Below the pieces are notes generated by a model, which worked only from the letters and a program-made list of their open reading frames with translations, made no database searches and was not told where the DNA came from. From assembly GCA_003161495.1 (NCBI GenBank), contig PMOP01000411.1:7062-19085 (forward strand): 12,024 nt of DNA, in the 5' to 3' direction. Positions 1-8,061 of this stretch are shown here, piece after piece. A program made the position numbers and the translations under genes. The number at the start of each line of letters is the position of its first letter. The first letter of the stretch is position 1. The DNA comes from Acidobacteriota bacterium (GTDB lineage: Bacteria; Acidobacteriota; Terriglobia; Acidiferrales; UBA7541).

Positions 1-2885
1 ATGATGACGCCGGTCTGCACCGAAACGCCGAAAAGAGCCAGGAAGCCGACGCCCGAGGCCACGCTGAAAAAAGTATGGGTAACCAAGAGAGCCACCAGGC
101 CGCCGACGCGGGCCATCGCCACGGTAATCAGGATCAGCGTGGCCCATTTGGCCGAGCGAAACATAGTGTAGAGAATGATGAAGATGACCAGGATGGTGAT
201 CGGAATGATAATCAGCAATCTGGCTTCGGCCCGCTTCTCGCTTTCGTATTCTCCCGCCCACTCGAGGTGATAGCCTCGCGGCAACTGCACGGACTTGTCG
301 ATCTTGGCTATGGCTTCCTCGACAGTAGACCCTAGATCCCGATCACGCACTTCGAACCGAAGAGCGACGTAGCGTGAGTTTTTTTCGCGGTAAATGTCAT
401 AGGCGCCATCTTTGACCTGGACCTTAGTCAATTGCGCCAGTGACACGCGCTCGCCCGAAGGCGATAGAAGGCGAATATTCTGAATCGCCTCGTTCGTATC
501 GCGATATTCTTTCTGATAGCGCACGGTCAGGTTATATACGGCCTCTCCCTGCAGGACTTGGCTGACTGGAAAACCACCGACGGCCGTTTGAACGGCATCT
601 TGTATATCCGCGACATTGATGCCAAAGCGCGCAGCCGCTTGACGGTCGACCGTTAGATCGAGATTCGGTTGGCCCGTATCGCGCTGAAGTCCCAGATCAT
701 GGACTCCTTTGATCTCGGACATGACTTCCTTGATCTGTTCGCCCTTGTCCTCGAGAACATCCAAGTCCGGCCCGTACAGCTTGACCGCAAGCCCCCCTTT
801 CGTGCCCGTGAGCGTCTCGTCCACGTTATCTTCAATGGGCTGGGAGAAATTCCAGAATGCCCCTGGATATTTCTGAAGCTCGCGATTCATCGCGGCTATC
901 AGTTCATCTTTATCCTGATTAAAAACAGACCGCCATTGTTCCTTGGGCTTCAAATCTACGAAATATTCGGTATTGCCGAATCCCCCCGTGTCGGTTCCAT
1001 CGTCGGGAGCTCCGGCCTGCGAGACGACCGTAGTGACTTCAGGAAACGATGCCAGGATGTGACGAGATTGAGTGGCGAAGCGTTCCCCTTCCGTGAGGCT
1101 TGTGCTATTCGCCATAGCACCGCGGGCCCAAATCGCGCCTTCATTCAGATGGGGCAAAAACTCCGCACCGATGATTCCGCTGAACGTCAGGTACATTGCA
1201 ACCAGGAAGCTCGCCAGCCCAACCCCTATCGTCAACCAGCGATGGTCGATGGCTTTTCGGACCCCGCTCCGATAGCGCTTGATCAAAAATTCCATCACCG
1301 GGTTGTGCCACTCTTTAACCCCTTTGCTGAACAGCCAACTGCTCAGCACCGGTGCAATAAGGATCGAATAAGTCATAGCCCCGAGAAGTGCGAACGCTAC
1401 GGTCCAAGCCATCGGCTTGAATAACCTGCCTTCCACGCGTTGCAGCGTGAAAATCGGCATATAGGCGGTGATGATGATGGCGATGGCGTAGAACACCGGG
1501 CGTTGAACTTCGTGGCAGGCCTCGCGGATTGCTTCCCCGGGCGATTTCACAATCATAGTGATGCGACCAGGGGGCATATCAGGTGATGCGTCTGCGGCAG
1601 GTTGCTGGCGCCGGTTCAAGTGCCGGACGATGTTTTCGACCATCACCACGGCGCCGTCCACCATCATTCCAAAATCCAGAGCACCCAATGATAGAAGGTT
1701 TGCTGGGATCTTGCTCAAATCGAGCCAAATCGAAGCAAACATCAATGAAAACGGGATCGTAATCGCAACGATCAAGGCGGCGCGAATGTTGCCCAGGAAC
1801 AGGAGAAGGATGATGGTGACCAAAATCATGCCTTCCACCAGGTTGTGCTCCACCGTGTGCAATGTGAAATGAAGGAGATCGCTCCGGTCCAGCATGGGAA
1901 TGATCTTCACACCTTCAGGCAGTATGCGTTCGTTGAGCTGCTTCACCTTCTCGTGAATCGCATCGAGCGTGGGCCCTTCCTCCGCGCCTTTTAGCATCAG
2001 CACGCTGCCCTGGATCACGTCGGGTTCATCGACAATCACGCCATCCGAACGGTGGGTCGCTCTGGCCATGTGCCCCAATCGAATTCTGGGGCCCATCTCC
2101 ACGACCGCTATGTCCTTGATGCGGACCGGCGTACCATTTTTGGTCGTCAAGACCGTCTGCTCGATGTCCTGCAAGTTACGGTAGAGTCCGATCGCGCGGA
2201 CGTTCATCTGCTGCAGACCCGTCTCCACAAAGCTGCCACCGGCGTTGATGTTATTAACGGTGAGTTGCTGCTCGACCTGACCGATGCTCAACCCATATGA
2301 CACGAGTTTGGCTGGGTCGACGCGCACCTGATACTCCCGTGCCGTCCCGCCGAAGTCCGATACGTCGACGACATCCTTTACGGACTTGAACTCCTTTAGC
2401 AGGACCCAGTCTTCAATGGATCTCATGTCCATCAGGTCGTAACTGGGATTTGTACTCCGAAGCGTGTACCAATAAATCTGGCCCGTCAGGCTCCAATCGG
2501 TTCCTATTTGCGGCTGAACGCCAGGAGGCATCGAAACCAGGGTAAGTCTTTCAAGGACTTTCTGGCGGTTCCAGTCGTTTACTGACGCGTCATCGAAGAC
2601 AAGAGTCATGAACGACAGGCCAAAAAGGGATTCGGATCGCATCACCGAGAGGTGCGGAATTCCGTTCACCTGAATTTCGATGGGTATTGTGACCTGTTGC
2701 TCCACTTCTTCGGCGGAACGCCCGGGCCATTGAGAAATAATCGTCACGTAGTTGTCTGCAATATCCGGATAGGCCTCGACAGGCATGTCGTGGAATGCCA
2801 GCATCCCGGCACAAATTATGAGAATCGCAGTGGTGATCACCACGAACCGGTTATTCAACGCGAAATCTACGAGTTTGCGAATCAT
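1..2885 (-). CDS. czcA: Heavy-metal efflux RND pump, CzcA/CusA family (C-terminus cut by window edge)
   Basis: Inner-membrane proton/metal antiporter of the HME-RND family, the engine of a tripartite efflux complex. The reading frame is open from ATG 2885 to the left edge: 961 residues of a family that usually has about 1030-1060. The N-terminus has the usual cytoplasmic MIRKLVDFAL start, a first membrane helix (about 13-32), then the porter segment PVEAYPDIAD and PGRSAEEVEQQVTIPIE. TM4 carries DFGMMVDGAVVMVEN, with D404, D410 and E417 matching the proton-relay acids D402, D408 and E415 of CzcA. This DFG-x3-DGA form is typical of divalent-cation pumps (Co/Zn/Cd/Ni type) rather than the Cu/Ag CusA type, so czcA is the best symbol, but the substrate is inferred. 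The visible end, GVSVQTGVI, lies in the second membrane half. An AAGGA ribosome site 7 bases before the ATG supports the start. It lies 30 bases behind the adaptor gene, in one operon. No frameshift was found. Confidence 0.95.
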   Translation of the reverse strand, partial: MIRKLVDFALNNRFVVITTAILIICAGMLAFHDMPVEAYPDIADNYVTIISQWPGRSAEEVEQQVTIPIEIQVNGIPHLSVMRSESLFGLSFMTLVFDDASVNDWNRQKVLERLTLVSMPPGVQPQIGTDWSLTGQIYWYTLRSTNPSYDLMDMRSIEDWVLLKEFKSVKDVVDVSDFGGTAREYQVRVDPAKLVSYGLSIGQVEQQLTVNNINAGGSFVETGLQQMNVRAIGLYRNLQDIEQTVLTTKNGTPVRIKDIAVVEMGPRIRLGHMARATHRSDGVIVDEPDVIQGSVLMLKGAEEGPTLDAIHEKVKQLNERILPEGVKIIPMLDRSDLLHFTLHTVEHNLVEGMILVTIILLLFLGNIRAALIVAITIPFSLMFASIWLDLSKIPANLLSLGALDFGMMVDGAVVMVENIVRHLNRRQQPAADASPDMPPGRITMIVKSPGEAIREACHEVQRPVFYAIAIIITAYMPIFTLQRVEGRLFKPMAWTVAFALLGAMTYSILIAPVLSSWLFSKGVKEWHNPVMEFLIKRYRSGVRKAIDHRWLTIGVGLASFLVAMYLTFSGIIGAEFLPHLNEGAIWARGAMANSTSLTEGERFATQSRHILASFPEVTTVVSQAGAPDDGTDTGGFGNTEYFVDLKPKEQWRSVFNQDKDELIAAMNRELQKYPGAFWNFSQPIEDNVDETLTGTKGGLAVKLYGPDLDVLEDKGEQIKEVMSEIKGVHDLGLQRDTGQPNLDLTVDRQAAARFGINVADIQDAVQTAVGGFPVSQVLQGEAVYNLTVRYQKEYRDTNEAIQNIRLLSPSGERVSLAQLTKVQVKDGAYDIYREKNSRYVALRFEVRDRDLGSTVEEAIAKIDKSVQLPRGYHLEWAGEYESEKRAEARLLIIIPITILVIFIILYTMFRSAKWATLILITVAMARVGGLVALLVTHTFFSVASGVGFLALFGVSVQTGVI

Positions 2886-2915
2886 TATTTTTTCCTTGAG
2901 CCCCCGAATCCCTCT

Positions 2916-4067
2916 TCACTCGTTGTCAATTGCATTTTGGATCGTGCCCGCATTGGACACGACCTGCTGACCCGGTTGCAGGCCGCTCAAAATCTCCTGT
3001 AGGTTGTTCGGCAATTGCGCGCCGCTGGTCACTTGCGTCCGTCGGAATTTTCCCTGCATTGGAATGAAGACCCAGTCGCGATCGTGCAGATGCAGGATCG
3101 CGGACGATGGCACGGTCGTGTACGTTTTTTTGTCGAGGCTGTAGAAAGTGGCCGTGGCGAACATTCCCGGCCGCATGAATTCGCCGGGATTGGGCACTTC
3201 CAGGCGGATCTTCGCCGTGCGAATCGTTGGATCAAGGATGGCTCCGACGTTGCTTACCTTGCCTTTGATCATCCTGTCTGGAAATGCGTTCAGCTTTATG
3301 TCGGCGGCTTCACCGATACGCACAGTGGCCATGTCGTTTTCATAGACATCGCAAACGACCCATACGGCGGTCAAATCCGAAATCGTGAATGGATTTGGCG
3401 AAGAATACGCCTGCACGCTTGCCGCGATCGTCACTTCCTGATCGGTAATCACGCCGGAGACCGGCGCAACGATGTCCACGATGCCGTTTGGTTTGTCGGG
3501 ATCGTTGCCGAGAAGGCGCAGGTGTTCGGTCGCGGTTTCCAAAGTGGTCTTGGCGTCCTCTTCGTTGTCTTGCGCCACCTCGAGGTCTTGCTGGGCCATG
3601 GCGCCGTGTTCGTACAGGTCCTTGGTCCGACCCAACTGCTTTCGCGCGAGAAGCTCGTCGGCTACAGCCTTGCGGTAGGCGTCGAATCCTCCCGCCACGT
3701 CATCGCTGCGAACGCGCAGCAGGACTTGATCTTTTTGCACGGCGTCGCCAAGGCGCGCGCGAATATCGACAACGCGGCCGGAAGCCAGCGTGATCACCGG
3801 CACGCTTCGCGAGATGTCGGGAACTACTACGCCGGTTGCGACCAGTTGCGACGGAGCTTCATACCGTGTAGCCGCGACGATGGGATATTGTTCCGGATGA
3901 TCCACCGCGAAAAGCGTGACGTCCACGCCCGGAATTATTTGTGCCGGCGGCGGCGCTTCCTGTGCCTCAACATTTCCTTGCCCTTTCCCGCAACCGCCCA
4001 AACTCAGCAGGGGCGCCAATGAGATGGTGAGAAGTCCCAGCTCCAGATTTTTTCTTTTGATGCGCAT
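2916..4067 (-). CDS. Periplasmic adaptor (membrane fusion) lipoprotein of the metal RND pump
   Basis: HlyD/CusB/CzcB-type adaptor that links the RND pump to an outer-membrane channel; 383 residues, normal for the family. The N-terminus is a lipoprotein signal: basic MRIKRKN, a hydrophobic stretch (9-22), then the lipobox LGGC with C26 as the lipidated cysteine. Next come a first lipoyl-like half (about 88-125, LASGRVVDIRARLGDAVQKD), a coiled-coil hairpin (about 128-186, with LYEHGAMAQQDLE), the second lipoyl half (about 196-230, IVAPVSGVITDQEV), a beta-barrel (about 235-310) and a membrane-proximal domain to the end. No Met-rich copper site like that of CusB is apparent near the N-terminus. 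The frame is open for 36 more codons upstream, but GGAGGA nine bases before ATG 4067 and the signal peptide fix this start. It lies 124 bases after the small membrane protein gene and 30 before the pump gene, so it is probably co-transcribed with both. Confidence 0.93.
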   Translation of the reverse strand: MRIKRKNLELGLLTISLAPLLSLGGCGKGQGNVEAQEAPPPAQIIPGVDVTLFAVDHPEQYPIVAATRYEAPSQLVATGVVVPDISRSVPVITLASGRVVDIRARLGDAVQKDQVLLRVRSDDVAGGFDAYRKAVADELLARKQLGRTKDLYEHGAMAQQDLEVAQDNEEDAKTTLETATEHLRLLGNDPDKPNGIVDIVAPVSGVITDQEVTIAASVQAYSSPNPFTISDLTAVWVVCDVYENDMATVRIGEAADIKLNAFPDRMIKGKVSNVGAILDPTIRTAKIRLEVPNPGEFMRPGMFATATFYSLDKKTYTTVPSSAILHLHDRDWVFIPMQGKFRRTQVTSGAQLPNNLQEILSGLQPGQQVVSNAGTIQNAIDNE

Positions 4068-4076
4068 AACGTCTGA

Positions 4077-4082
4077 TCCTCC
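4077..4082 (-). promoter_or_regulatory. Strong ribosome-binding site of the adaptor gene
   Basis: GGAGGA on the minus strand, nine bases before ATG 4067. It decides the start against an in-frame upstream extension to 4175, which would bury the lipoprotein signal inside the protein. Confidence 0.85.
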
Positions 4083-4191
4083 GCGTCTAGCTTTCAATCC
4101 TTTTCCAAAAATCGGCACGCAAGTGTCCTTGCCGGGCCAAGTTAGGCGCCCGCTTTGCACACAAGCCTTGTCCACATATTAATTTCGCGCC

Positions 4192-4920
4192 CTAAATCGT
4201 GGTTACGTAAGGTGGAGCTCTTCCCGGGGTTGATGAGTGGCCCAAACGATTCGTAACCGTTTGAGTGAAAGAAGAAAAAAGGCATTCCCGAAGCTGCGGA
4301 TCGAACGACCTTCTGCTATTGGCAAGGTGGACTGTTTTGAAGCCCGATGACATCAATAATGCGAACGTCTGGGATTCACTTCTTCGCGAGCCCAGATCCT
4401 CACTGGATGAAAAGGAACTCGGACCCGTGCCCGATATGGCGATTTCAAAATGTTCGTGGCCGTCGTTGACGAGGACCGTGGGAAGCCACCGGACCAATGT
4501 CGGCCTTAGCACGACGTCGTTTTGAACTTTATCCCCGGTCATGTCGTGCATCTCGACTTGCAGTCCGCCGGGAGGGGCCGCCACATCGACGGATTGTTCG
4601 ACGCCGGAGGCCAGATGCAATTGAACGGTGTACTTGGTGTACCCGGCGGAGGGTTGTTCGATCACGGTCGCGACATCCAGGCTGTGATCGCCGGCAAAAT
4701 CCAGAAAATAATTTGTGACTTCGGAATGAAGATTCGACGCGAAAATCACCGGCTGGTCGTCAGATGGGAGGCTCGGTTTTGCATCTTTGCGGTGCGAACC
4801 GCGGCTCAGTCCCGGAGCGTGATGCAGCAGAGCAACGCAAAGCGCCAGCGTCAGCAACAGAGCCACGGCCCAAGCCGCGGTCCAACTTCGCCGGAATTCG
4901 ATGTTTGCATTTTGTTTCAT
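4192..4920 (-). CDS. Membrane-anchored exported protein with two FG-GAP-like aspartate loops, function unknown
   Basis: I do not recognise a named family. The 242-residue product has a basic N-terminus, one strong hydrophobic segment (about 16-33, uncleaved anchor or signal peptide) and then an exported domain. Two loops resemble the calcium-binding D-x-x-G-D-x-x-x-D/N pattern of FG-GAP/VCBS blades: D74/G77/D78/D82 (DFAGDHSLD) and D126/G129/D130/N134/D135 (DMTGDKVQND). Between them lie amphipathic strands (YTVQLHLASG, DVAAPPGGLQVEM), and a third strand region with NDGHEHFEI follows. The last 75 or so residues are rich in Ser and Arg with no clear fold. ATG 4920 was chosen over a GTG at 4953 because it places the basic residues directly before the hydrophobic segment; its ribosome site is weak. 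It is the first gene of the unit ahead of the adaptor and pump and sits behind a weak repeat array, so an accessory role in metal efflux is possible, but this rests on context only. Confidence 0.75.
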   Translation of the reverse strand: MKQNANIEFRRSWTAAWAVALLLTLALCVALLHHAPGLSRGSHRKDAKPSLPSDDQPVIFASNLHSEVTNYFLDFAGDHSLDVATVIEQPSAGYTKYTVQLHLASGVEQSVDVAAPPGGLQVEMHDMTGDKVQNDVVLRPTLVRWLPTVLVNDGHEHFEIAISGTGPSSFSSSEDLGSRRSESQTFALLMSSGFKTVHLANSRRSFDPQLRECLFSSFTQTVTNRLGHSSTPGRAPPYVTTI

Positions 4921-5051
4921 AGAATTTGCTGAGCGCCTTGAAACCTCGCGCACATTTGTCTACGTGCCGCGCACATCACCCGCCGCATGCGGTTGAGCGC
5001 TCCCAACATCGGTGCAAAATACATTTGTTCCTTTTCATATTCCTTATTAGT

Positions 5052-5090
5052 TCAATCGCGATAAACACGTCGTAAGCGAATCGTAAAAAC
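5052..5090 (-). promoter_or_regulatory. Weak phased repeat array ahead of the efflux unit (putative response-regulator boxes)
   Basis: Reading the plus strand, TCAATCG (5052), TAAACAC (5062), TAAGCGA (5073) and TAAAAAC (5084) follow one another at 10, 11 and 11 bases. They match the TAAACRA motif found in better form upstream of the other genes. A possible -10 element TATGAA begins 23 bases past the last box on the minus strand, close to the 24 bases seen at the barrel-gene array. None of the four units is an exact consensus match, so this array is less certain than the others. Confidence 0.45.
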
Positions 5091-5357
5091 AGTTATTGAA
5101 TTTTTGTTTCTCGCTAATTCAAAATTCAACTGATCGGCGGAATCCGCGCCGAGGATGCTGACTTTACGCAATTTGCGGCGATGCGGCCTGTGGCGATTGC
5201 CGTGCGTCCTTTTTTCTTCCTCTTTCATTATTCGACCGGCGTGAGCTGAGGCTGCCGAAGCAGCCTCAGCTCCCCGAGAATGATCCGCGAAAAAAATACG
5301 CATCGGATCCACGAGTGCCGTAAGTTGGTTGATCTTTGGCCGAATGTTGAATCGCAT
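5052..5357 (-). CDS. Possible 101-residue basic protein (doubtful)
   Basis: ATG 5357 has a good GAGGA ribosome site eight bases upstream and opens a frame of 101 codons rich in Arg and Lys (for example RHRPHRRKLRK). I recognise no domain. Against it: the frame runs through a perfect 13-bp hairpin, which produces the alanine-rich part, and through the repeat array at 5052-5090, both of which look like non-coding control DNA. It has no signal peptide. I think it is more likely a chance frame, listed because the ribosome site is good. Confidence 0.2.
   Translation of the reverse strand: MRFNIRPKINQLTALVDPMRIFFADHSRGAEAASAASAHAGRIMKEEEKRTHGNRHRPHRRKLRKVSILGADSADQLNFELARNKNSITVFTIRLRRVYRD
5243..5272 (-). 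terminator. Perfect 13-bp hairpin with UUCG loop, downstream of the barrel gene
   Basis: GAGCTGAGGCTGC, loop CGAA, then the exact complement. On the minus strand the loop reads TTCG closed by C-G, the very stable cUUCGg tetraloop. It lies about 120 bases past the barrel gene's stop codon. No U-run follows on the minus strand, so it may act as a factor-assisted terminator or an mRNA 3'-end stabiliser rather than a classic intrinsic terminator. Confidence 0.6.
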
Positions 5358-5392
5358 TTTTTCGATCCTCGATAAGGCCGCGATGCGTTGCA

Positions 5393-7765
5393 TTAGAACC
5401 TCGTCATGATCGCGAAGGTAGCTACGATCTGGCTGTGGCGGAGGTCCGGAGCCCATGCGTGCCAAGCGGAGCTTCCCATTTGAGTGGCGCAGCTTTGATC
5501 CACTGGTCCTCCGCTGTTTTGTGGCCCGAGGTTATCACCCAAAGGTGTAACCGATGAGCTTTGGAAGAAGCCGGCCCCTGACGGTGCGAAAGTGGAAACA
5601 GCAGATGACACACCGTTGGTGCACACATAGCTGCCGGGAGCCCCTGTATTGGCGAAGGCATTATTCCCATTGGGAGGCGTGATTCCCCCTCGGCCCGACC
5701 AGTAAGGAACATCCGAGTGGCGATAGCCCATCTCCGCGCGGAACGTCAACCACTGAGAGGGCATGTAATCGAACGTTGCTGTCGCATCGTACATGTGGGC
5801 TTTGTCGCCGAGATTTTCCGTAAAATACGGCGAGCCCGTAATCCCGTTCGCGCCGTTGATCGGCGGGATTAGGGTCAGATAGCGGCCCGGGTTGCTCATC
5901 ATGCCACCCCCAAGGGTTATGCCGTAGAGGTCATGCCTAAACTGGAGGCGCTCGTAGGCCATCCAGCCAAGGAACGCTGTCTTGATGCCGCCATTCTTGT
6001 CGTCGAAACAATTTTGGCCGCCGCCGTATTGGCATCCAAGGTCGCCCGTAAGCGATATGGCTCCCATGTCGAGGAAATTATCCGGGTGATTGAACTCCCT
6101 TATTTCCACGCTGTCGTCGGTGTGAATACGTGAGGTTGCGGGAGACCCAAGCACATCCGTCCCCATGCCGTAGTTGTTGAACACGAACGAAAGCCACGGC
6201 TGCGGGCGCCACAGGATCTGGCCTCCGAGTCCGGGCTTACTATTAAATCTTGCGTAGGATTGCCAACCGTTGATGATCCAAGGTTCAATCTTCAGCTTTG
6301 CGGTGGGAAAATACTGAATGCGCAAGCCGTTGAAGAACCATGGTGTGTTGGAGGAAACGTAAGACGGCTGATAGGCCCAGTTGTCAAAGTTGTAGTAACT
6401 AAACAGGCCGATGTACGAGACGAATATTCCGGCGTCGATGTTCAGCCCATGGCCTACATTATCGAAATGGTACCCGCCCCATCCTTCCGAGATGTACCGG
6501 TAGGCGTTCGCCAAGTCCCACTGGCCACGAGACACGCTACCGTCATTGCGTGGCGTAGTGGTGGAAAACATTCCGAACATTGTTAGAATTCTTCCGCGCA
6601 CATGTCCTATGCGAATGTCGCCGCCGAGGCTCAACTGTTCCAATTGCCATTCGTTGGATCGGAAGGTCTCAGTCGATCCGCCCAATGAGTCGTCTCTTGG
6701 ATGGTCGAAATCGTCCGAGAAATTGACGTCGGCCCTGAATTCAGGCGTGAAGTATTTTGTGGACCACGGGCTGTCGTGTTGGCGGCCGTTGGCGTTCATC
6801 CACGTCCAATCCGCGTAGGAAAACGGGTCCCAACCTGCCGGGTGATCCGGAATGTCAGTGTCGCCCTTGAGGTAGGTAGCTGTGCCGCCGGCTGCAAGAT
6901 ATTGTCCGGGAGCTAACTTAGGAGTTGGAGCAGCCTGATCTTGAGCAGTTATTGGTTGTGCGGGCACGGCAACCGCTGCCGGCGTTTCCGCTGCAGGCTG
7001 GTCCGTTGTCACACGACCCTTCAGTTCCGCCTCCAGCTCGTCGATGCGTTTTCGCATGGCGCTCAACTCGTCCGCAACTGCAGCGGGGATCGGCTGGCTG
7101 GTCGGCGCCTCGGCAGTCTTAAGAGGATCGCTGGCGGTTGCAGTGTTCGTAGTTTCCGCGGTCCGAACGGTCCCTTCCGTAGACGATTCCGCCGTTGGTT
7201 GAGGATCCGTCGTGCGCAGGCTTGCCGCCTCGGCTCGATAAGCCCCACCGTAGGATCGGTATCCGCTCTCCGAATTCCTGAGGACGGACGCGGCCCGAAT
7301 GGATTTGAGCGAGACGTCAGAATTAACGTTCTGCCCCGGAATTACCAGAACGTCCAAAATACCCGGAGAGGCATACCCGTCAATCTTTGCGGTCAATTGA
7401 TAATGGCCCGGTTTGAGATTCTTAAACGTAAAACTGCCATCTTCGGCGCTGACGGTGGAGCGTTCCACATCTGCATCCGCGTTTAGAACGATTACCTGTG
7501 CGCCGGCCATGGTCAACCCGCTCGGGTATCTAGTAACCCCATGAAGGTCACCGGGAGCATGGTTCGCGGTAAGGACATGTTGTTCCGGTTTCGGCGTGCT
7601 GCTTGTGAAAGTGCTTGGACCACCACTACCACCGCCCATCTGGTCTTCCATGCCTGGAGCCAACTTTGTTGATTGCGCATGCAGTGGCACAGTGCATAAG
7701 AGCAATGCCAGCTGGACAACCCCCCCGGCCGATAATATCCCCTGCAAAATCGGTCTTCGTTTCAT
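5393..7765 (-). CDS. Outer-membrane beta-barrel protein (BBP2-type porin) with N-terminal regulatory-like domain and coiled coil
   Basis: A 790-residue outer-membrane protein in four parts. Residues 1-30 are a signal peptide ending LHA before Q31. Residues about 72-155 form a carboxypeptidase-regulatory/CnaB-like beta-sandwich (GVTRYPSGLTMAGAQVIVLN, then DGSFTFKNLKPGHYQLTAKI). Residues about 156-285 are a Pro/Ala/Thr-rich linker containing a short coiled coil (about 231-252, ADELSAMRKRIDELEAELKG). From about 315 to the end is a barrel rich in aromatics, with WTWMNANGRQ and KYFTPEFRADVNF, typical of putative beta-barrel porin 2 proteins. The last residue is Phe (ATFAIMTRF), the usual signal for barrel insertion. 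Four cysteines in loops could form disulfides. Substrate is unknown; a channel role is inferred. The start at ATG 7765 is set by AGGAAGGTGG just upstream and by the signal peptide; the frame is open for 99 more codons upstream, which I treat as non-coding. It reads toward the efflux unit and lies behind two repeat arrays. Confidence 0.9.
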   Translation of the reverse strand: MKRRPILQGILSAGGVVQLALLLCTVPLHAQSTKLAPGMEDQMGGGSGGPSTFTSSTPKPEQHVLTANHAPGDLHGVTRYPSGLTMAGAQVIVLNADADVERSTVSAEDGSFTFKNLKPGHYQLTAKIDGYASPGILDVLVIPGQNVNSDVSLKSIRAASVLRNSESGYRSYGGAYRAEAASLRTTDPQPTAESSTEGTVRTAETTNTATASDPLKTAEAPTSQPIPAAVADELSAMRKRIDELEAELKGRVTTDQPAAETPAAVAVPAQPITAQDQAAPTPKLAPGQYLAAGGTATYLKGDTDIPDHPAGWDPFSYADWTWMNANGRQHDSPWSTKYFTPEFRADVNFSDDFDHPRDDSLGGSTETFRSNEWQLEQLSLGGDIRIGHVRGRILTMFGMFSTTTPRNDGSVSRGQWDLANAYRYISEGWGGYHFDNVGHGLNIDAGIFVSYIGLFSYYNFDNWAYQPSYVSSNTPWFFNGLRIQYFPTAKLKIEPWIINGWQSYARFNSKPGLGGQILWRPQPWLSFVFNNYGMGTDVLGSPATSRIHTDDSVEIREFNHPDNFLDMGAISLTGDLGCQYGGGQNCFDDKNGGIKTAFLGWMAYERLQFRHDLYGITLGGGMMSNPGRYLTLIPPINGANGITGSPYFTENLGDKAHMYDATATFDYMPSQWLTFRAEMGYRHSDVPYWSGRGGITPPNGNNAFANTGAPGSYVCTNGVSSAVSTFAPSGAGFFQSSSVTPLGDNLGPQNSGGPVDQSCATQMGSSAWHAWAPDLRHSQIVATFAIMTRF

Positions 7766-7767
7766 AT

Positions 7768-7777
7768 CCACCTTCCT
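7768..7777 (-). promoter_or_regulatory. Ribosome-binding site of the barrel gene
   Basis: AGGAAGGTGG on the minus strand directly before ATG 7765. It also favours this ATG over the in-frame ATG five codons upstream at 7780, which has no such site. Confidence 0.7.
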
Positions 7778-7818
7778 CATAAAGTAAACTGCTGGCCTGC
7801 AAACTAGGGGAGGGCGCG

Positions 7819-7870
7819 TCAACGGCGCATAAAGGGATTGATTGAAACTTTGATTGCAAGGCATAAACGA
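7819..7870 (-). promoter_or_regulatory. Promoter-proximal repeat cluster of the barrel gene
   Basis: On the plus strand, TCAACGG (7819) and TAAAGGG (7830) are 11 bases apart, and the exact GCATAAACGA (7861-7870) lies 34 bases further, about three helical turns. The cluster lies 54-105 bases upstream of the start codon. Only the last box is an exact match. Confidence 0.5.
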
Positions 7871-8061
7871 AATGATATTCGCTGAATTATTTTCTTTAGC
7901 GCCGGCTTTTCCCGCCGCGCATTTCGTCGAAGCCCCCCTGCGTTTCGTGACGGCCCGCGCCCCTTTCCAGATTAGATTCCAACGGAGCAGAAAAGATTGA
8001 TCGTTCATTTCATTCTTCGCGGTCATGAATTCAGAATAGGTTTCCCATAGTAAGGAACGCA

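Larger units (their letters stand above)
4921..5392. other. 472-base gap between the barrel gene and the efflux unit
   Basis: No convincing gene. From right to left on the minus strand it contains a possible small reading frame, a perfect 13-bp hairpin (5243-5272), a phased TAAAC-like array (5052-5090), an AT-rich stretch with a possible -10 element TATGAA (5039-5034), the palindrome CCGCATGCGG (4983-4992) and a 9-base direct repeat CGCGCACAT (4947-4955 and 4968-4976). This fits a terminator for the barrel gene followed by the promoter of the efflux unit. Confidence 0.6.

Noticed and set aside
669..1424. 251-codon open frame on the plus strand
   Set aside because: Antisense to the pump gene, with no protein-like features. 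The minus-strand frame continues without stop across the whole region.
2575..2581. A TAAACGA box on the minus strand inside the pump gene
   Set aside because: Single copy, opposite orientation, inside coding sequence and without a phased partner; expected by chance.
3015..4022. 335-codon open frame on the plus strand
   Set aside because: It lies antisense to the adaptor gene, whose signal peptide, domains and ribosome site are clear. The product has no recognisable domain and mirrors the codon pattern of the real gene.
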